Shown here one piece after another: positions 1 to 5,568 of a stretch of DNA of 9,342 nucleotides. The DNA is from Nitratiruptor sp. Its GTDB lineage: Bacteria; Campylobacterota; Campylobacteria; Campylobacterales; Nitratiruptoraceae. The notes beneath the pieces were generated by a model. The model ran no database searches, had not been told where the DNA came from, and saw only the letters and a program-made list of their open reading frames with translations. Where the stretch lies: positions 1-9,342 of the forward strand of contig WGAX01000114.1 in assembly GCA_015494595.1 (NCBI GenBank). The letters run 5' to 3'. The translations under genes and the position numbers were made by a program. Position 1 is the first letter of the stretch. Each line of letters starts with the position of its first letter.

Positions 1-240
1 AAGCTCCTCAAAGGCTAGCTTACACTCCCACAGTCCACTGGCAGTTGCACCTGCTAGATACTTTTTAATTAACCCAAAGGTGCTCCACATCGCAAAGCCC
101 TTAAGAGCCAAAATCACCTTTGCCCCACTTTGCTTTTGCACGCTATCTAGGATTTGCAAGTTTCTCTCTAGCAGAGCCTCCTCACACACATAGCAAGGGG
201 TTGGAATTTTGTCTAAAAACTCTTCAATTCTACTTTGCAC
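1..240 (-). CDS. nspC: Carboxynorspermidine/carboxyspermidine decarboxylase, N-terminal 80 residues (cut by window edge)
   Basis: This is the start of a PLP-dependent decarboxylase of the alanine-racemase fold (fold type III). The family removes the carboxyl group from carboxyspermidine or carboxynorspermidine to give spermidine or norspermidine, in the cytoplasm. The visible 80 residues begin VQSRIEEFLDKIPTPCYVCE, with the family's P-T-P-x-Y/F-V-x-E opening, and carry LALKGFAMW at 44-52, where K47 should be the Schiff-base lysine. The start is a GTG at 240-238, preceded by an AGAGGTG ribosome site about 6 bases upstream, and it overlaps the stop of the DUF4197 gene. No ATG fits. The first gene of the same operon is the partner dehydrogenase, which strongly supports the call. 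In Campylobacter this pathway makes spermidine; whether the product here is spermidine or norspermidine cannot be seen. The remainder of the gene lies left of the window. Confidence 0.9.
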   Translation of the reverse strand, partial: MQSRIEEFLDKIPTPCYVCEEALLERNLQILDSVQKQSGAKVILALKGFAMWSTFGLIKKYLAGATASGLWECKLAFEEL

Positions 241-997
241 CAAACACCTCTTTGAGCAGTTTTGTAGTTCTTGCCATAGGATTGGTGCGAATTGCTGCCT
301 CCTGTTTGGCAATCATCGTGTAAAGACCTTCTAGTGTACGATTAGTGATGTAGCTTGTAAGATCTTGCTCTTTGATTTGAGGTGTCTGTATGCCAAATGC
401 CCCAAGAGCTGCATTTATGTAGCTATTTTGCGATAAATTTGGAGCATATTGGTTGTAGTAGCGCATGAGCGTTTGATAGTAGCTGTTAACCTGCTCTTTT
501 TGCATATACTTTTGGATAATTGGAGCAATTTTTTGAGCAAGTCTTTTATGGGCGTGTGTTTTGAAGTATTGGGTAATAGCATCTTTTTTATTGGTAAAAA
601 TGAGATCTTTTACCTCCTGGGGTTTTATATTTTTGATGGTATTAAAAAGAATTGAAGCAGTCTTGGGCACCGCCTCTTCTGCTGCTCTATTCATTGCAAG
701 CTCCAATTCATCTACATATTTGCCAAATCCTACTTTTTTGAGTGTTGTAGCAACCGGCTGCAGGCTTTTGGGCAGAGGAATTTTTACTAGTGGGTTTTTG
801 TAAAAGCCCCCCTTTTTGCCAAGAGTGCTAATTGCTTTTTGCACCCCAATCTCAAGAGTTTGTGTAAGAGCACTTTGCTCTTTATTGAGAGTAGGGGGAT
901 AGGAATTGGTGTAAGTTTTTGCCAAATCACCTAAACTCTCCATCCATCCTCCATAGACAATCATTGTCAATAGAAGTGTAATAAGTAACTGTTTCAT
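230..997 (-). CDS. DUF4197 family periplasmic protein inside the polyamine operon
   Basis: A 255-residue protein that I recognise as DUF4197, a family without an established function to my knowledge. It opens with a hydrophobic signal sequence (about residues 1-16, MKQLLITLLLTMIVYGG) without a lipobox cysteine, so a periplasmic or membrane-anchored location is inferred. Family features are the ALTQTLEIGVQKAISTL stretch near 43-59, the GFYKNP and IPLP motifs near 64-75, the N-R-A-A-E-E-A segment near 103-109 and the D-A-I-T-Q-Y-F segment near 139-145. The ATG start overlaps the dehydrogenase stop as ATGA, with AAGGGA as ribosome site. Its own end overlaps the decarboxylase start. Translation of the three genes is therefore probably coupled. 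A direct part in polyamine synthesis would be surprising for an exported protein; a transport, envelope or purely co-expressed role is equally possible. Confidence 0.88.
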   Translation of the reverse strand: MKQLLITLLLTMIVYGGWMESLGDLAKTYTNSYPPTLNKEQSALTQTLEIGVQKAISTLGKKGGFYKNPLVKIPLPKSLQPVATTLKKVGFGKYVDELELAMNRAAEEAVPKTASILFNTIKNIKPQEVKDLIFTNKKDAITQYFKTHAHKRLAQKIAPIIQKYMQKEQVNSYYQTLMRYYNQYAPNLSQNSYINAALGAFGIQTPQIKEQDLTSYITNRTLEGLYTMIAKQEAAIRTNPMARTTKLLKEVFGAK

Positions 998-2208
998 TGT
1001 ACTTCCCTTGTCTCATCTGGATCCATCTCTAAAATGTGCCAAGGAAGCCCCTGCTTATTGAGCTCCTCCATAAATGGATCGGGATCAAACTGCTCCATAT
1101 TCCATACTCCGGGTTTATACCATTTGCGCTCAAGCATCATTTTTGCTCCAATCATTGCAGGTACGCCAGTAGTGTAGCTTACACACTGGCTGTAAACTTC
1201 CTTGTAGGCCTCTTGATGGTTGCAGATGTTGTAGATGTAGATTTTTCGGCGTTTGCCATCCTTTATGCCCTCACATACCACGCCAATATTGGTTTTGCCT
1301 TTTGTTCTGGCTCCAAGGCTTGCAGGATCGGGCAAAAGGGCTTTTAATACATGCAAAGGTACCACTTTGCAGCCATCCACTTCAATTGGATCAATTCTTG
1401 TCATTCCTACATTATCAAGGACTTTAAGATGAGTGAGGTAGCTTTGGCTAAAGGTCATCCAAAAGCGTATGCGCTTGAGTCCTTTGATATGCTTTACAAG
1501 TGATTCTTCTTCTTCATGGTAGAGCAGATAGCTATCTTTTGGCCCAATCTCTGGGTAGTCCCATACCATTTTGATTGCCATCGGCTCAGTCTCAATCCAC
1601 TTGCCTTCTTCCCAATATCTGCCTTTGGAGTTGACTTCGCGGATGTTGATTTCAGGATTGAAGTTGGTTGCAAAAGCGTAGCCGTGATCGCCGGCGTTGC
1701 AGTCAAGTATATCGATATAGTGGATCTCATCAAAGTAGTGCTTTTGGGCGTAAGCTACAAAGACATTGGTTACACCCGGATCAAATCCGCTTCCCAAAAG
1801 TGCCATAATCCCTCGCTCTTTAAAGGGCTCATCCAATGCCCACTGCTGTTTATACTCAAATTTTGCAGTATCTGGATGCTCATAGTTGGCAGTATCCAGA
1901 TAATCCACCTTTGTTTCCATACAGGCTTCCATAATGCTTAGATCCTGATAGGGCAGGGCAACATTAATAACAACTTCAGGCTTTACTAGATGAATAAGAT
2001 CAATAAGCTCATTGACACTGTCTGCATCAACTTTTGCTACATCTATTTCACGATTGTATCTGTCTTTAATCTCTTGACGAATCTCTTCACATTTGCTTAG
2101 TGTCCTGCTAGCAAGAGTAATGCTTTGAAAGGTATCGGGATTTTGTGCACATTTATGGGCTACGACTCTGCCAACTCCTCCTGCTCCAATAATTAAGACT
2201 CTTCCCAT
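994..2208 (-). CDS. Carboxynorspermidine/carboxyspermidine dehydrogenase (saccharopine dehydrogenase family)
   Basis: A 404-residue cytoplasmic NAD(P)H-dependent enzyme of the saccharopine dehydrogenase/LYS9 family. In Vibrio and Campylobacter such enzymes reductively condense aspartate semialdehyde with a diamine (putrescine in Campylobacter) to carboxyspermidine, which NspC then decarboxylates. The N-terminal Rossmann fold shows GAGGVGRVV at 8-16. Further family stretches are LGSGFDPGVTNVF, the DCNAGDHGYAFATNFNPE segment and the C-terminal W-x-I-x-E-x-D-P ending. Start: ATG at 2208 with AAGGA about 6 bases upstream. Length is normal for the family. The DUF4197 and decarboxylase genes follow with overlaps, and it is the pairing with NspC that separates this enzyme from a true lysine-pathway saccharopine dehydrogenase. 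Promoter: see 2229-2234. Confidence 0.93.
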   Translation of the reverse strand: MGRVLIIGAGGVGRVVAHKCAQNPDTFQSITLASRTLSKCEEIRQEIKDRYNREIDVAKVDADSVNELIDLIHLVKPEVVINVALPYQDLSIMEACMETKVDYLDTANYEHPDTAKFEYKQQWALDEPFKERGIMALLGSGFDPGVTNVFVAYAQKHYFDEIHYIDILDCNAGDHGYAFATNFNPEINIREVNSKGRYWEEGKWIETEPMAIKMVWDYPEIGPKDSYLLYHEEEESLVKHIKGLKRIRFWMTFSQSYLTHLKVLDNVGMTRIDPIEVDGCKVVPLHVLKALLPDPASLGARTKGKTNIGVVCEGIKDGKRRKIYIYNICNHQEAYKEVYSQCVSYTTGVPAMIGAKMMLERKWYKPGVWNMEQFDPDPFMEELNKQGLPWHILEMDPDETREVQ

Positions 2209-2228
2209 TGCAATCCTTTTTTCTTGAG

Positions 2229-2234
2229 ATTATA
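2229..2234 (-). promoter_or_regulatory. Putative -10 element of the polyamine operon
   Basis: A perfect TATAAT on the minus strand, preceded by TG one base closer than the standard extended -10, lies in the 30-base gap between the small basic gene and the dehydrogenase start. Transcription would begin near 2222, leaving a short leader that contains the AAGGA ribosome site. There is no clear -35, which is common in Campylobacterota. The upstream gene pair could also read through, as no terminator is seen in the gap. Confidence 0.5.
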
Positions 2235-2238
2235 CAAT

Positions 2239-2403
2239 TTACACATAAATATTGATATGGTATGGTTTTTTCTTTTGATTTTTCCGTTTTTTGGCTTGTT
2301 GTAAGGCTTTTTTACGCTTTTTCTTTAACCAAAAGCGTCGTGATGCAAACTCTCTTATAGGAATGGTACTATATATCTCATCTACACTGAAATTATTAGC
2401 CAT
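2239..2403 (-). CDS. Small, very basic 54-residue protein of unknown function
   Basis: A short reading frame with good gene signals. ATG at 2403 is preceded by AAAGGA at a 6-base distance, and starts 3 bases after the stop of the upstream cytochrome gene. The protein begins MANNFSVDEIYSTIPIREFA, an acidic to neutral start, and then becomes strongly basic: about 15 of the 25 residues from 22 to 46 are Lys or Arg (for example WLKKKRKKALQQAKKRK). It ends PYHINIYV. No signal peptide, membrane segment or cysteine is present, so it is probably cytoplasmic and may bind nucleic acid, ribosomes or acidic membrane lipids; that is inference from composition only. I do not recognise a named family. The ribosome site and operon spacing make it a likely real gene. 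Confidence 0.72.
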   Translation of the reverse strand: MANNFSVDEIYSTIPIREFASRRFWLKKKRKKALQQAKKRKNQKKKPYHINIYV

Positions 2404-2406
2404 TTT

Positions 2407-2850
2407 TTATCCTTTGTTAAGTAGCTCCATACCTCGAAGAGGTTTTCGAGTAAGGTCTGGGAAGTAGCCCTTTTTTCCTTTTCCCTCATTGCTATGACAT
2501 CCTGTACAGTTGCCATAGAAGAGATATTTTCCCTCTTCTACCCATTCAGGATGAGATGGTGTAAAGCCTTGCAGTGTGGCTAAAAAGGCTGCTATCTTTT
2601 TGGCTTCTTGAGGGCTTACGGTGCCTGCTGGCATTGGACTAGTAGGGTAGTGGAAAATATTGGAGCCATAATTTATAACATTTTCAATATATTTTTCAAC
2701 ACAGGGTGCACAGGATGGGTTGATGGTAGTATGTATATGGTAAGAATTGGAGTGTCTTATTTCGCTTTGTTGGATATACCTTTTTTTTTGAGAGAAAAAA
2801 GCGATAATGAAAAGGAGTAAAGGTATAAGAAGCAAAAAAAGCCTTGACAT
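2407..2850 (-). CDS. Membrane-anchored c-type cytochrome with unusual domain order
   Basis: A 147-residue protein with an N-terminal hydrophobic anchor (about residues 3-19, LFLLLIPLLLFIIAFFS) followed by a periplasmic part. It has one intact haem c motif, CTGCH at 115-119, followed by a GKGKKGYFPDLT stretch typical of class I cytochromes. An earlier CAPC at 47-50 is followed by Val, not His. After it come SPMPAG (M73) and SPQEAKKIAAFLATLQ (79-94), which look like the Met-ligand loop and C-terminal helix of a class I cytochrome. The chain stops only 28 residues past the CxxCH. So the C-terminal half of a cytochrome fold appears before the N-terminal half. The ATG at 2850 has a weak AAGGG site. 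Promoter: see 2869-2879. The role is probably electron transfer in the periplasm; partners are unknown. Confidence 0.82.
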   Translation of the reverse strand: MSRLFLLLIPLLLFIIAFFSQKKRYIQQSEIRHSNSYHIHTTINPSCAPCVEKYIENVINYGSNIFHYPTSPMPAGTVSPQEAKKIAAFLATLQGFTPSHPEWVEEGKYLFYGNCTGCHSNEGKGKKGYFPDLTRKPLRGMELLNKG

Positions 2851-2868
2851 CTTTACCCTTTTTTCTCA

Positions 2869-2879
2869 ATTATAGCACA
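2869..2879 (-). promoter_or_regulatory. Extended -10 promoter for the unusual cytochrome gene
   Basis: On the minus strand TGTGCTATAAT gives a consensus TATAAT with the extended TGn just upstream. The start of transcription would fall near 2862, about 12 bases before the ATG at 2850. A matching element on the other strand drives the thioredoxin gene, so the two genes diverge from a 92-bp region. Confidence 0.6.
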
Positions 2880-2904
2880 TAAGTAGCAGTAAAAAAAATT
2901 TTTG

Positions 2905-2915
2905 TGTGCTACAAT
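2905..2915 (+). promoter_or_regulatory. Extended -10 promoter for the thioredoxin gene
   Basis: TGTGCTACAAT on the plus strand is an extended -10 (TGC followed by TACAAT) with a T-rich run just upstream (2899-2903). Transcription would start near 2922, about 20 bases before the ATG at 2943. It mirrors the element of the divergent cytochrome gene. Confidence 0.6.
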
Positions 2916-2942
2916 CTCAACAAAAATGCAAAAGGAGCAATA

Positions 2943-3371
2943 ATGACACTCAATATCGTCTGTCCAAACTGCTTGGCAGTTAATAGGATTCCTAAAAAGG
3001 AGCATTATAGCAAAGCAAAGTGTGGTAAATGTGGCTATAATCTGCTTGATACCCATCCGGTTGAGCTGAATCCTTCTAATTTTGAAGTAATGATTACAAA
3101 GAATGATATTCCGGTAGTTGTAGATTTTTGGGCTCCTTGGTGTGGACCTTGTCAAATGATGGCGCCAAATTTTGAAGCAGCAGCTGCACAGTTTCCACTC
3201 AAAGCTAGATTTGCAAAGCTCAATACAGATCAGTTTCCACAGCTTGCAGCCCCATTTGGGATAAGGGGTATTCCAACAATGATTATCTTTAAAGATGGGA
3301 AAGAGGTGGATAGAGTTTCAGGAGCCTTGAGCGCTCAGCAGATTGCTCAGTGGGTAGGACAGTATATTTAG
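2943..3371 (+). CDS. trxC: Thioredoxin 2 with N-terminal zinc ribbon
   Basis: A 142-residue cytoplasmic thiol-disulfide reductant of the TrxC type. The N-terminus carries two CxxC pairs (CPNC at 7-10, CGKC at 27-30) that form the zinc ribbon known from thioredoxin 2. The thioredoxin fold follows, with the active site WCGPC at 66-70, its DFWAPW lead-in, and the cis-proline in GIPTMIIF (P111). Length and layout match the family. The ATG at 2943 is chosen because AAGGAG (2932-2937) lies 5 bases upstream and the protein then begins with the zinc ribbon; an in-frame upstream start at 2904 would lie inside the -10 element. It diverges from a cytochrome gene and faces cytochrome c553, but the family is cytoplasmic and general, so a specific link to the cytochromes is not shown. 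In other bacteria zinc-ribbon thioredoxins respond to oxidative stress. Confidence 0.95.
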   Translation: MTLNIVCPNCLAVNRIPKKEHYSKAKCGKCGYNLLDTHPVELNPSNFEVMITKNDIPVVVDFWAPWCGPCQMMAPNFEAAAAQFPLKARFAKLNTDQFPQLAAPFGIRGIPTMIIFKDGKEVDRVSGALSAQQIAQWVGQYI

Positions 3372-3373
3372 CA

Positions 3374-3393
3374 AAAGGGGCATACGCCCCTTT
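3374..3393. terminator. Bidirectional terminator hairpin between convergent genes
   Basis: AAAGGGGC (3374-3381) and GCCCCTTT (3386-3393) form a perfect 8-bp stem with an ATAC loop. It fills the 25 bases between the stop of the thioredoxin gene (3371) and the stop of cytochrome c553 (3397). A/T pairs at the base give a short U run on either strand, so it can end transcription from both sides. Confidence 0.8.
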
Positions 3394-3396
3394 AGT

Positions 3397-3696
3397 TTAC
3401 TGTTTTGAGAGGTAGTCTCCAATAGCTTCCATATCAGCATCACTCAAAGCTGCTGCTTGACCTTTCATCAAAGCACCCATACCGTGTACATTTCTTGTAC
3501 CTGCTTTGTAACCTTTGAGTGCTTCAACAACTTTCTCTTTTGGCCAACCTTTAATAACTTCAGATTTTCCAAGAGCTTTTTTTTCACCATGCATACCGTG
3601 ACATCCTGCACACTTCTTAAAAAGCGCTGCACCATCTGCCGCCATAAGAGTTGTTGCAACTGTAGCTGCAAGAGTTAGAACTGCTAGTTTTTTCAT
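3397..3696 (-). CDS. Cytochrome c553-type class I monoheme cytochrome
   Basis: A 99-residue periplasmic electron carrier. A classical signal peptide (MKKLAVLTLAATVATTLMAA) is followed by a short class I cytochrome domain: LFKKCAGCHGMHG with the haem-binding CAGCH at 29-33, a GWPKEKVVEALKGYKAG helix region, Met ligand M77 (or M73) in MGALMKGQ, and the end helix LSDADMEAIGDYLS. Size and layout match Campylobacterota cytochrome c553, which carries electrons between the bc1 complex and terminal oxidases or reductases. ATG at 3696 with a very strong AAGGAGGAG site. It follows the haem-less cytochrome-like gene by 24 bases, so the two form one operon, ended by the hairpin at 3374-3393. Confidence 0.93.
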   Translation of the reverse strand: MKKLAVLTLAATVATTLMAADGAALFKKCAGCHGMHGEKKALGKSEVIKGWPKEKVVEALKGYKAGTRNVHGMGALMKGQAAALSDADMEAIGDYLSKQ

Positions 3697-3720
3697 AATC
3701 TCCTCCTTTTTTATGATTAA

Positions 3721-4044
3721 TTAACAGCTAGGAACATTACCGCTGTCGCTTGCATACTCATATGCAAAGTCATAGATGTGTTTAAGCTGAGATGGCTTGA
3801 GATACCCTTTTTTATATTTAGGGCAGATTTTTTGAATCTCATCTTCAAATTTGCCAGCCTCTTCAATCTCTTCCCATTCATCTTGTGTATGTTTTGCCGC
3901 AAATTTTGCTCCATTAAAGCCGCACACTTTCTTGAGTTTCTTTTGATAGAGTCTTTGACCCTTCTCTGGGCTTGCAAATGCTGCAGTAGCTGTAAAGCTT
4001 AGTCCAAGAAGTGCTGCAAAGAGCAGTGTTGCCAATCTTTTCAT
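3721..4044 (-). CDS. Periplasmic cytochrome-like protein lacking a CxxCH haem motif
   Basis: A 107-residue exported protein that I cannot name. The signal peptide (MKRLATLLFAALLGLSFTAT, cut near AFA-S) leads into a small domain that reads like a cytochrome c: KGQRLYQKKLKKVCGFNG, then FAAKHTQDEWEEI, KICPKYKKGYL and a final helix QLKHIYDFAYEYASDSGNVPSC. The place where CxxCH would stand has only one cysteine (C41). Two more are C74 and the very last residue C107. Haem c attachment by the usual route is therefore unlikely; a disulfide or metal site is possible. ATG at 4044 with AAAGGAGGA is chosen over upstream in-frame codons because it starts the signal peptide. It leads an operon with cytochrome c553, so a partner role in the same electron-transfer step is inferred. 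Confidence 0.85.
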   Translation of the reverse strand: MKRLATLLFAALLGLSFTATAAFASPEKGQRLYQKKLKKVCGFNGAKFAAKHTQDEWEEIEEAGKFEDEIQKICPKYKKGYLKPSQLKHIYDFAYEYASDSGNVPSC

Positions 4045-4072
4045 TTTGATCCTCCTTTGAAGTTGTACTGCT

Positions 4073-4078
4073 ATTATA
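4073..4078 (-). promoter_or_regulatory. -10 element of the cytochrome c553 operon
   Basis: TATAAT on the minus strand, in the 61-bp gap between the stop of the small monoheme cytochrome gene and the ATG at 4044. Transcription would start near 4066, giving a leader of about 22 bases with the AAAGGAGGA ribosome site. No consensus -35 is seen at 4096-4101; that place is taken by the direct repeat at 4084-4103, which suggests an activator-dependent promoter. Confidence 0.65.
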
Positions 4079-4083
4079 AAAGA

Positions 4084-4103
4084 TAATTGTGAAGTAATTG
4101 TGA
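4084..4103. promoter_or_regulatory. Candidate response-regulator operator: 9-bp direct repeat, 11-bp period
   Basis: TAATTGTGA occurs twice without mismatch, at 4084-4092 and 4095-4103, one helical turn apart. Read with the promoter, it is TCACAATTA-CT-TCACAATTA placed 5 bases upstream of the TATAAT and covering the -35 position. Tandem half-sites at 11 bp overlapping the -35 are the known layout of PhoB/OmpR-family activator sites. A gene for such a regulator (5546-6211) lies directly upstream, so binding by it is inferred. A role as repressor site cannot be excluded. Confidence 0.55.
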
Positions 4104-4105
4104 GT

Positions 4106-4411
4106 CTATTGAATCTTTCCAATAACAGTGTAGCGATCCCAATAGAGTGCTAAGAGTTTGTCTAAAGTTTTTGGATCAAATTGATGTTTGTATACTTTTG
4201 CCTTTTTGTAAAGCTGTTTAGAGATAGAAGGTGCTAAGAGGTAGTTTTTCATCGCTTGTATGGTTGCTCGTCTACTGCTGTACTCTAAAAGGTAATCAAA
4301 ATAGATCTTTTTAAGGTCGATTCCTCTTCTTTGATGGCACTGCATACAGGCTGTATCAAAGTTTTGTGCATAACAAAAAAGAGCAAAAACAAAAAGTATC
4401 ACTTTTGCCAT
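4106..4411 (-). CDS. Small periplasmic monoheme c-type cytochrome, third gene of the two-component operon
   Basis: A 101-residue exported protein. A short signal peptide (MAKVILFVFALFCYA) is followed almost at once by the haem motif CMQCH at 22-26. The rest is helical and basic (GIDLKKIYFDYLLEYSSR, AMKNYLLAPS, FDPKTLDKLLALYWDRYT), without an obvious Met-ligand loop; M53 or H76 could be the sixth ligand. I do not recognise a named family. Its ATG at 4411 lies 13 bases inside the end of the kinase gene, with AAGGA upstream inside that gene, so the two are co-transcribed and probably translationally coupled. Placement behind a sensor kinase suggests either a haem partner that informs the kinase about redox state or ligand, or simply a co-regulated electron carrier. 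The first idea is inference only. Confidence 0.85.
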   Translation of the reverse strand: MAKVILFVFALFCYAQNFDTACMQCHQRRGIDLKKIYFDYLLEYSSRRATIQAMKNYLLAPSISKQLYKKAKVYKHQFDPKTLDKLLALYWDRYTVIGKIQ

Positions 4412-5568
4412 ACTATAGTAATCCTTGTATAATGATTGAGTTGTGAATCTACTTTAATTTTTAGATCAAACTCTTTTGCTATGGCCAGTACAATATTGAG
4501 CCCTATACCAAATCCTCCCTCACTGCTACTTAGCCTTTTGTAGCGCTCAAAGATTGTATCTATTTTTGATTTTTCTATACCAATACCGCTATCTTCTATA
4601 TAGAAACCATTTTTGAAGGTTTTTATCTTGATAGTGCCGCCGATTTTGTTGTATTTGATAGCATTGGAGAGGATATTATCAACAAGGCGAGAGATCTTTT
4701 GCCGATCTGCTTCCAAGAAGCAGGGGGCTTTGGAGAAAGATATTTTGATTTTTTTAGCCTCTGCCATCATTTTAAAATAGTCTACTCTTTGACTAATGAG
4801 CCTATTCATATCTATCTTTTCAATTGTAGAGGGAATTTTATGTTGTAAAAGAAGATAGGCTAAATCTTTATAAATCATAGAGATAGTACGCGCAGCAATT
4901 TCAATGCGATCAATCTTTTTACGAAGTTTAGGAGGGAGAGTCTCTTTTTCAATGGTTTCGATATTTGTTAAAATGGTACTTACGGGGGTATTGAGCTCAT
5001 GTGTAGTATCTTTGATAAAGTTATTAAGAAGCAGAAAAGATTTTTTCATAGGGCGCAGAAACTGCTTGCTTAAAAAGTAGCCAATAGTTGCCATAAAAAT
5101 AAGAAAAATACCTCCATACAGCAGAATATTTTTAAAGACTCTTCTAATCCACTGCTCATCATCTCTTACTTCAATAATGACATACTTTGCTCCAAGGTAG
5201 TAGAGGCTAGGCTCTTTGATAAAGTAGATATGTTTTCCTCTTTTATATAAAAAGTTTTGAAAATCGATCTGATCATTCTCTAAAAGGGAGAAGATTTTAA
5301 CAAAGTCTGCATCATAGATAGCAGATTTAAAATTTGAGTAGCGAGGATAGTAGTTGTCTTCCAATAGAGATTTATGCATCGCACGGATACGCCGAATCAC
5401 ATCTTTGGAATACTCTTGCAGTTTAGGGAGTTTTGAGTAGAGCATTACCTCTTTTTCAAATTTGTAGTACATTGTGGAGGCAAGCAGAAAAATAATGATC
5501 GTTAAGAAGATATAGAGAGCCAAAAATTTATAAAGACTGCTTTTTTCACTTGATAAATTTATATCCAT
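4399..5568 (-). CDS. Membrane sensor histidine kinase
   Basis: A 389-residue inner-membrane kinase that should autophosphorylate on His and pass phosphate to the adjacent regulator. Layout: TM1 about 12-33, a periplasmic sensor region of about 110 residues (34-145) of no family I recognise, TM2 about 146-166, then DHp with phospho-acceptor H190 in DTTHELNTP, and a HATPase domain with N box DNILSNAIKYN (297-307), DSGIG (326-330) and GGFGIGL (351-357). No full HAMP domain fits between TM2 and the H box, which is short for such a kinase. The ATG at 5568 was chosen; a TTG at 5586 would add six residues and cannot be excluded. The start overlaps the regulator's end by 23 bases and the end overlaps the cytochrome start, so this is one operon. 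Confidence 0.93.
   Translation of the reverse strand: MDINLSSEKSSLYKFLALYIFLTIIIFLLASTMYYKFEKEVMLYSKLPKLQEYSKDVIRRIRAMHKSLLEDNYYPRYSNFKSAIYDADFVKIFSLLENDQIDFQNFLYKRGKHIYFIKEPSLYYLGAKYVIIEVRDDEQWIRRVFKNILLYGGIFLIFMATIGYFLSKQFLRPMKKSFLLLNNFIKDTTHELNTPVSTILTNIETIEKETLPPKLRKKIDRIEIAARTISMIYKDLAYLLLQHKIPSTIEKIDMNRLISQRVDYFKMMAEAKKIKISFSKAPCFLEADRQKISRLVDNILSNAIKYNKIGGTIKIKTFKNGFYIEDSGIGIEKSKIDTIFERYKRLSSSEGGFGIGLNIVLAIAKEFDLKIKVDSQLNHYTRITIVWQK

Noticed and set aside
120..803. Plus-strand reading frames of 67-80 residues
   Set aside because: They lie opposite the DUF4197 and decarboxylase genes, lack ribosome sites and have no protein-like pattern.
1036..1941. Plus- and minus-strand frames of 79-141 residues inside the dehydrogenase region
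   Set aside because: They are shadows of the saccharopine-dehydrogenase-family gene, which has clear family motifs over its whole length.
2869..2915. The inverted repeat between the divergent promoters as a terminator or RNA hairpin
   Set aside because: The arms coincide with -10 elements upstream of the expected start sites, so they are not transcribed from either promoter.
2853..3155. Minus-strand 100-residue frame opposite the thioredoxin start
   Set aside because: It covers both divergent promoters and the zinc-ribbon coding part of thioredoxin, and shows no recognisable domain.
4045..4122. N-terminal extension of the haem-less cytochrome-like protein to 4122
   Set aside because: The extension would cover the TATAAT and the direct repeat and put 26 residues before the signal peptide; the ATG at 4044 has a strong ribosome site.
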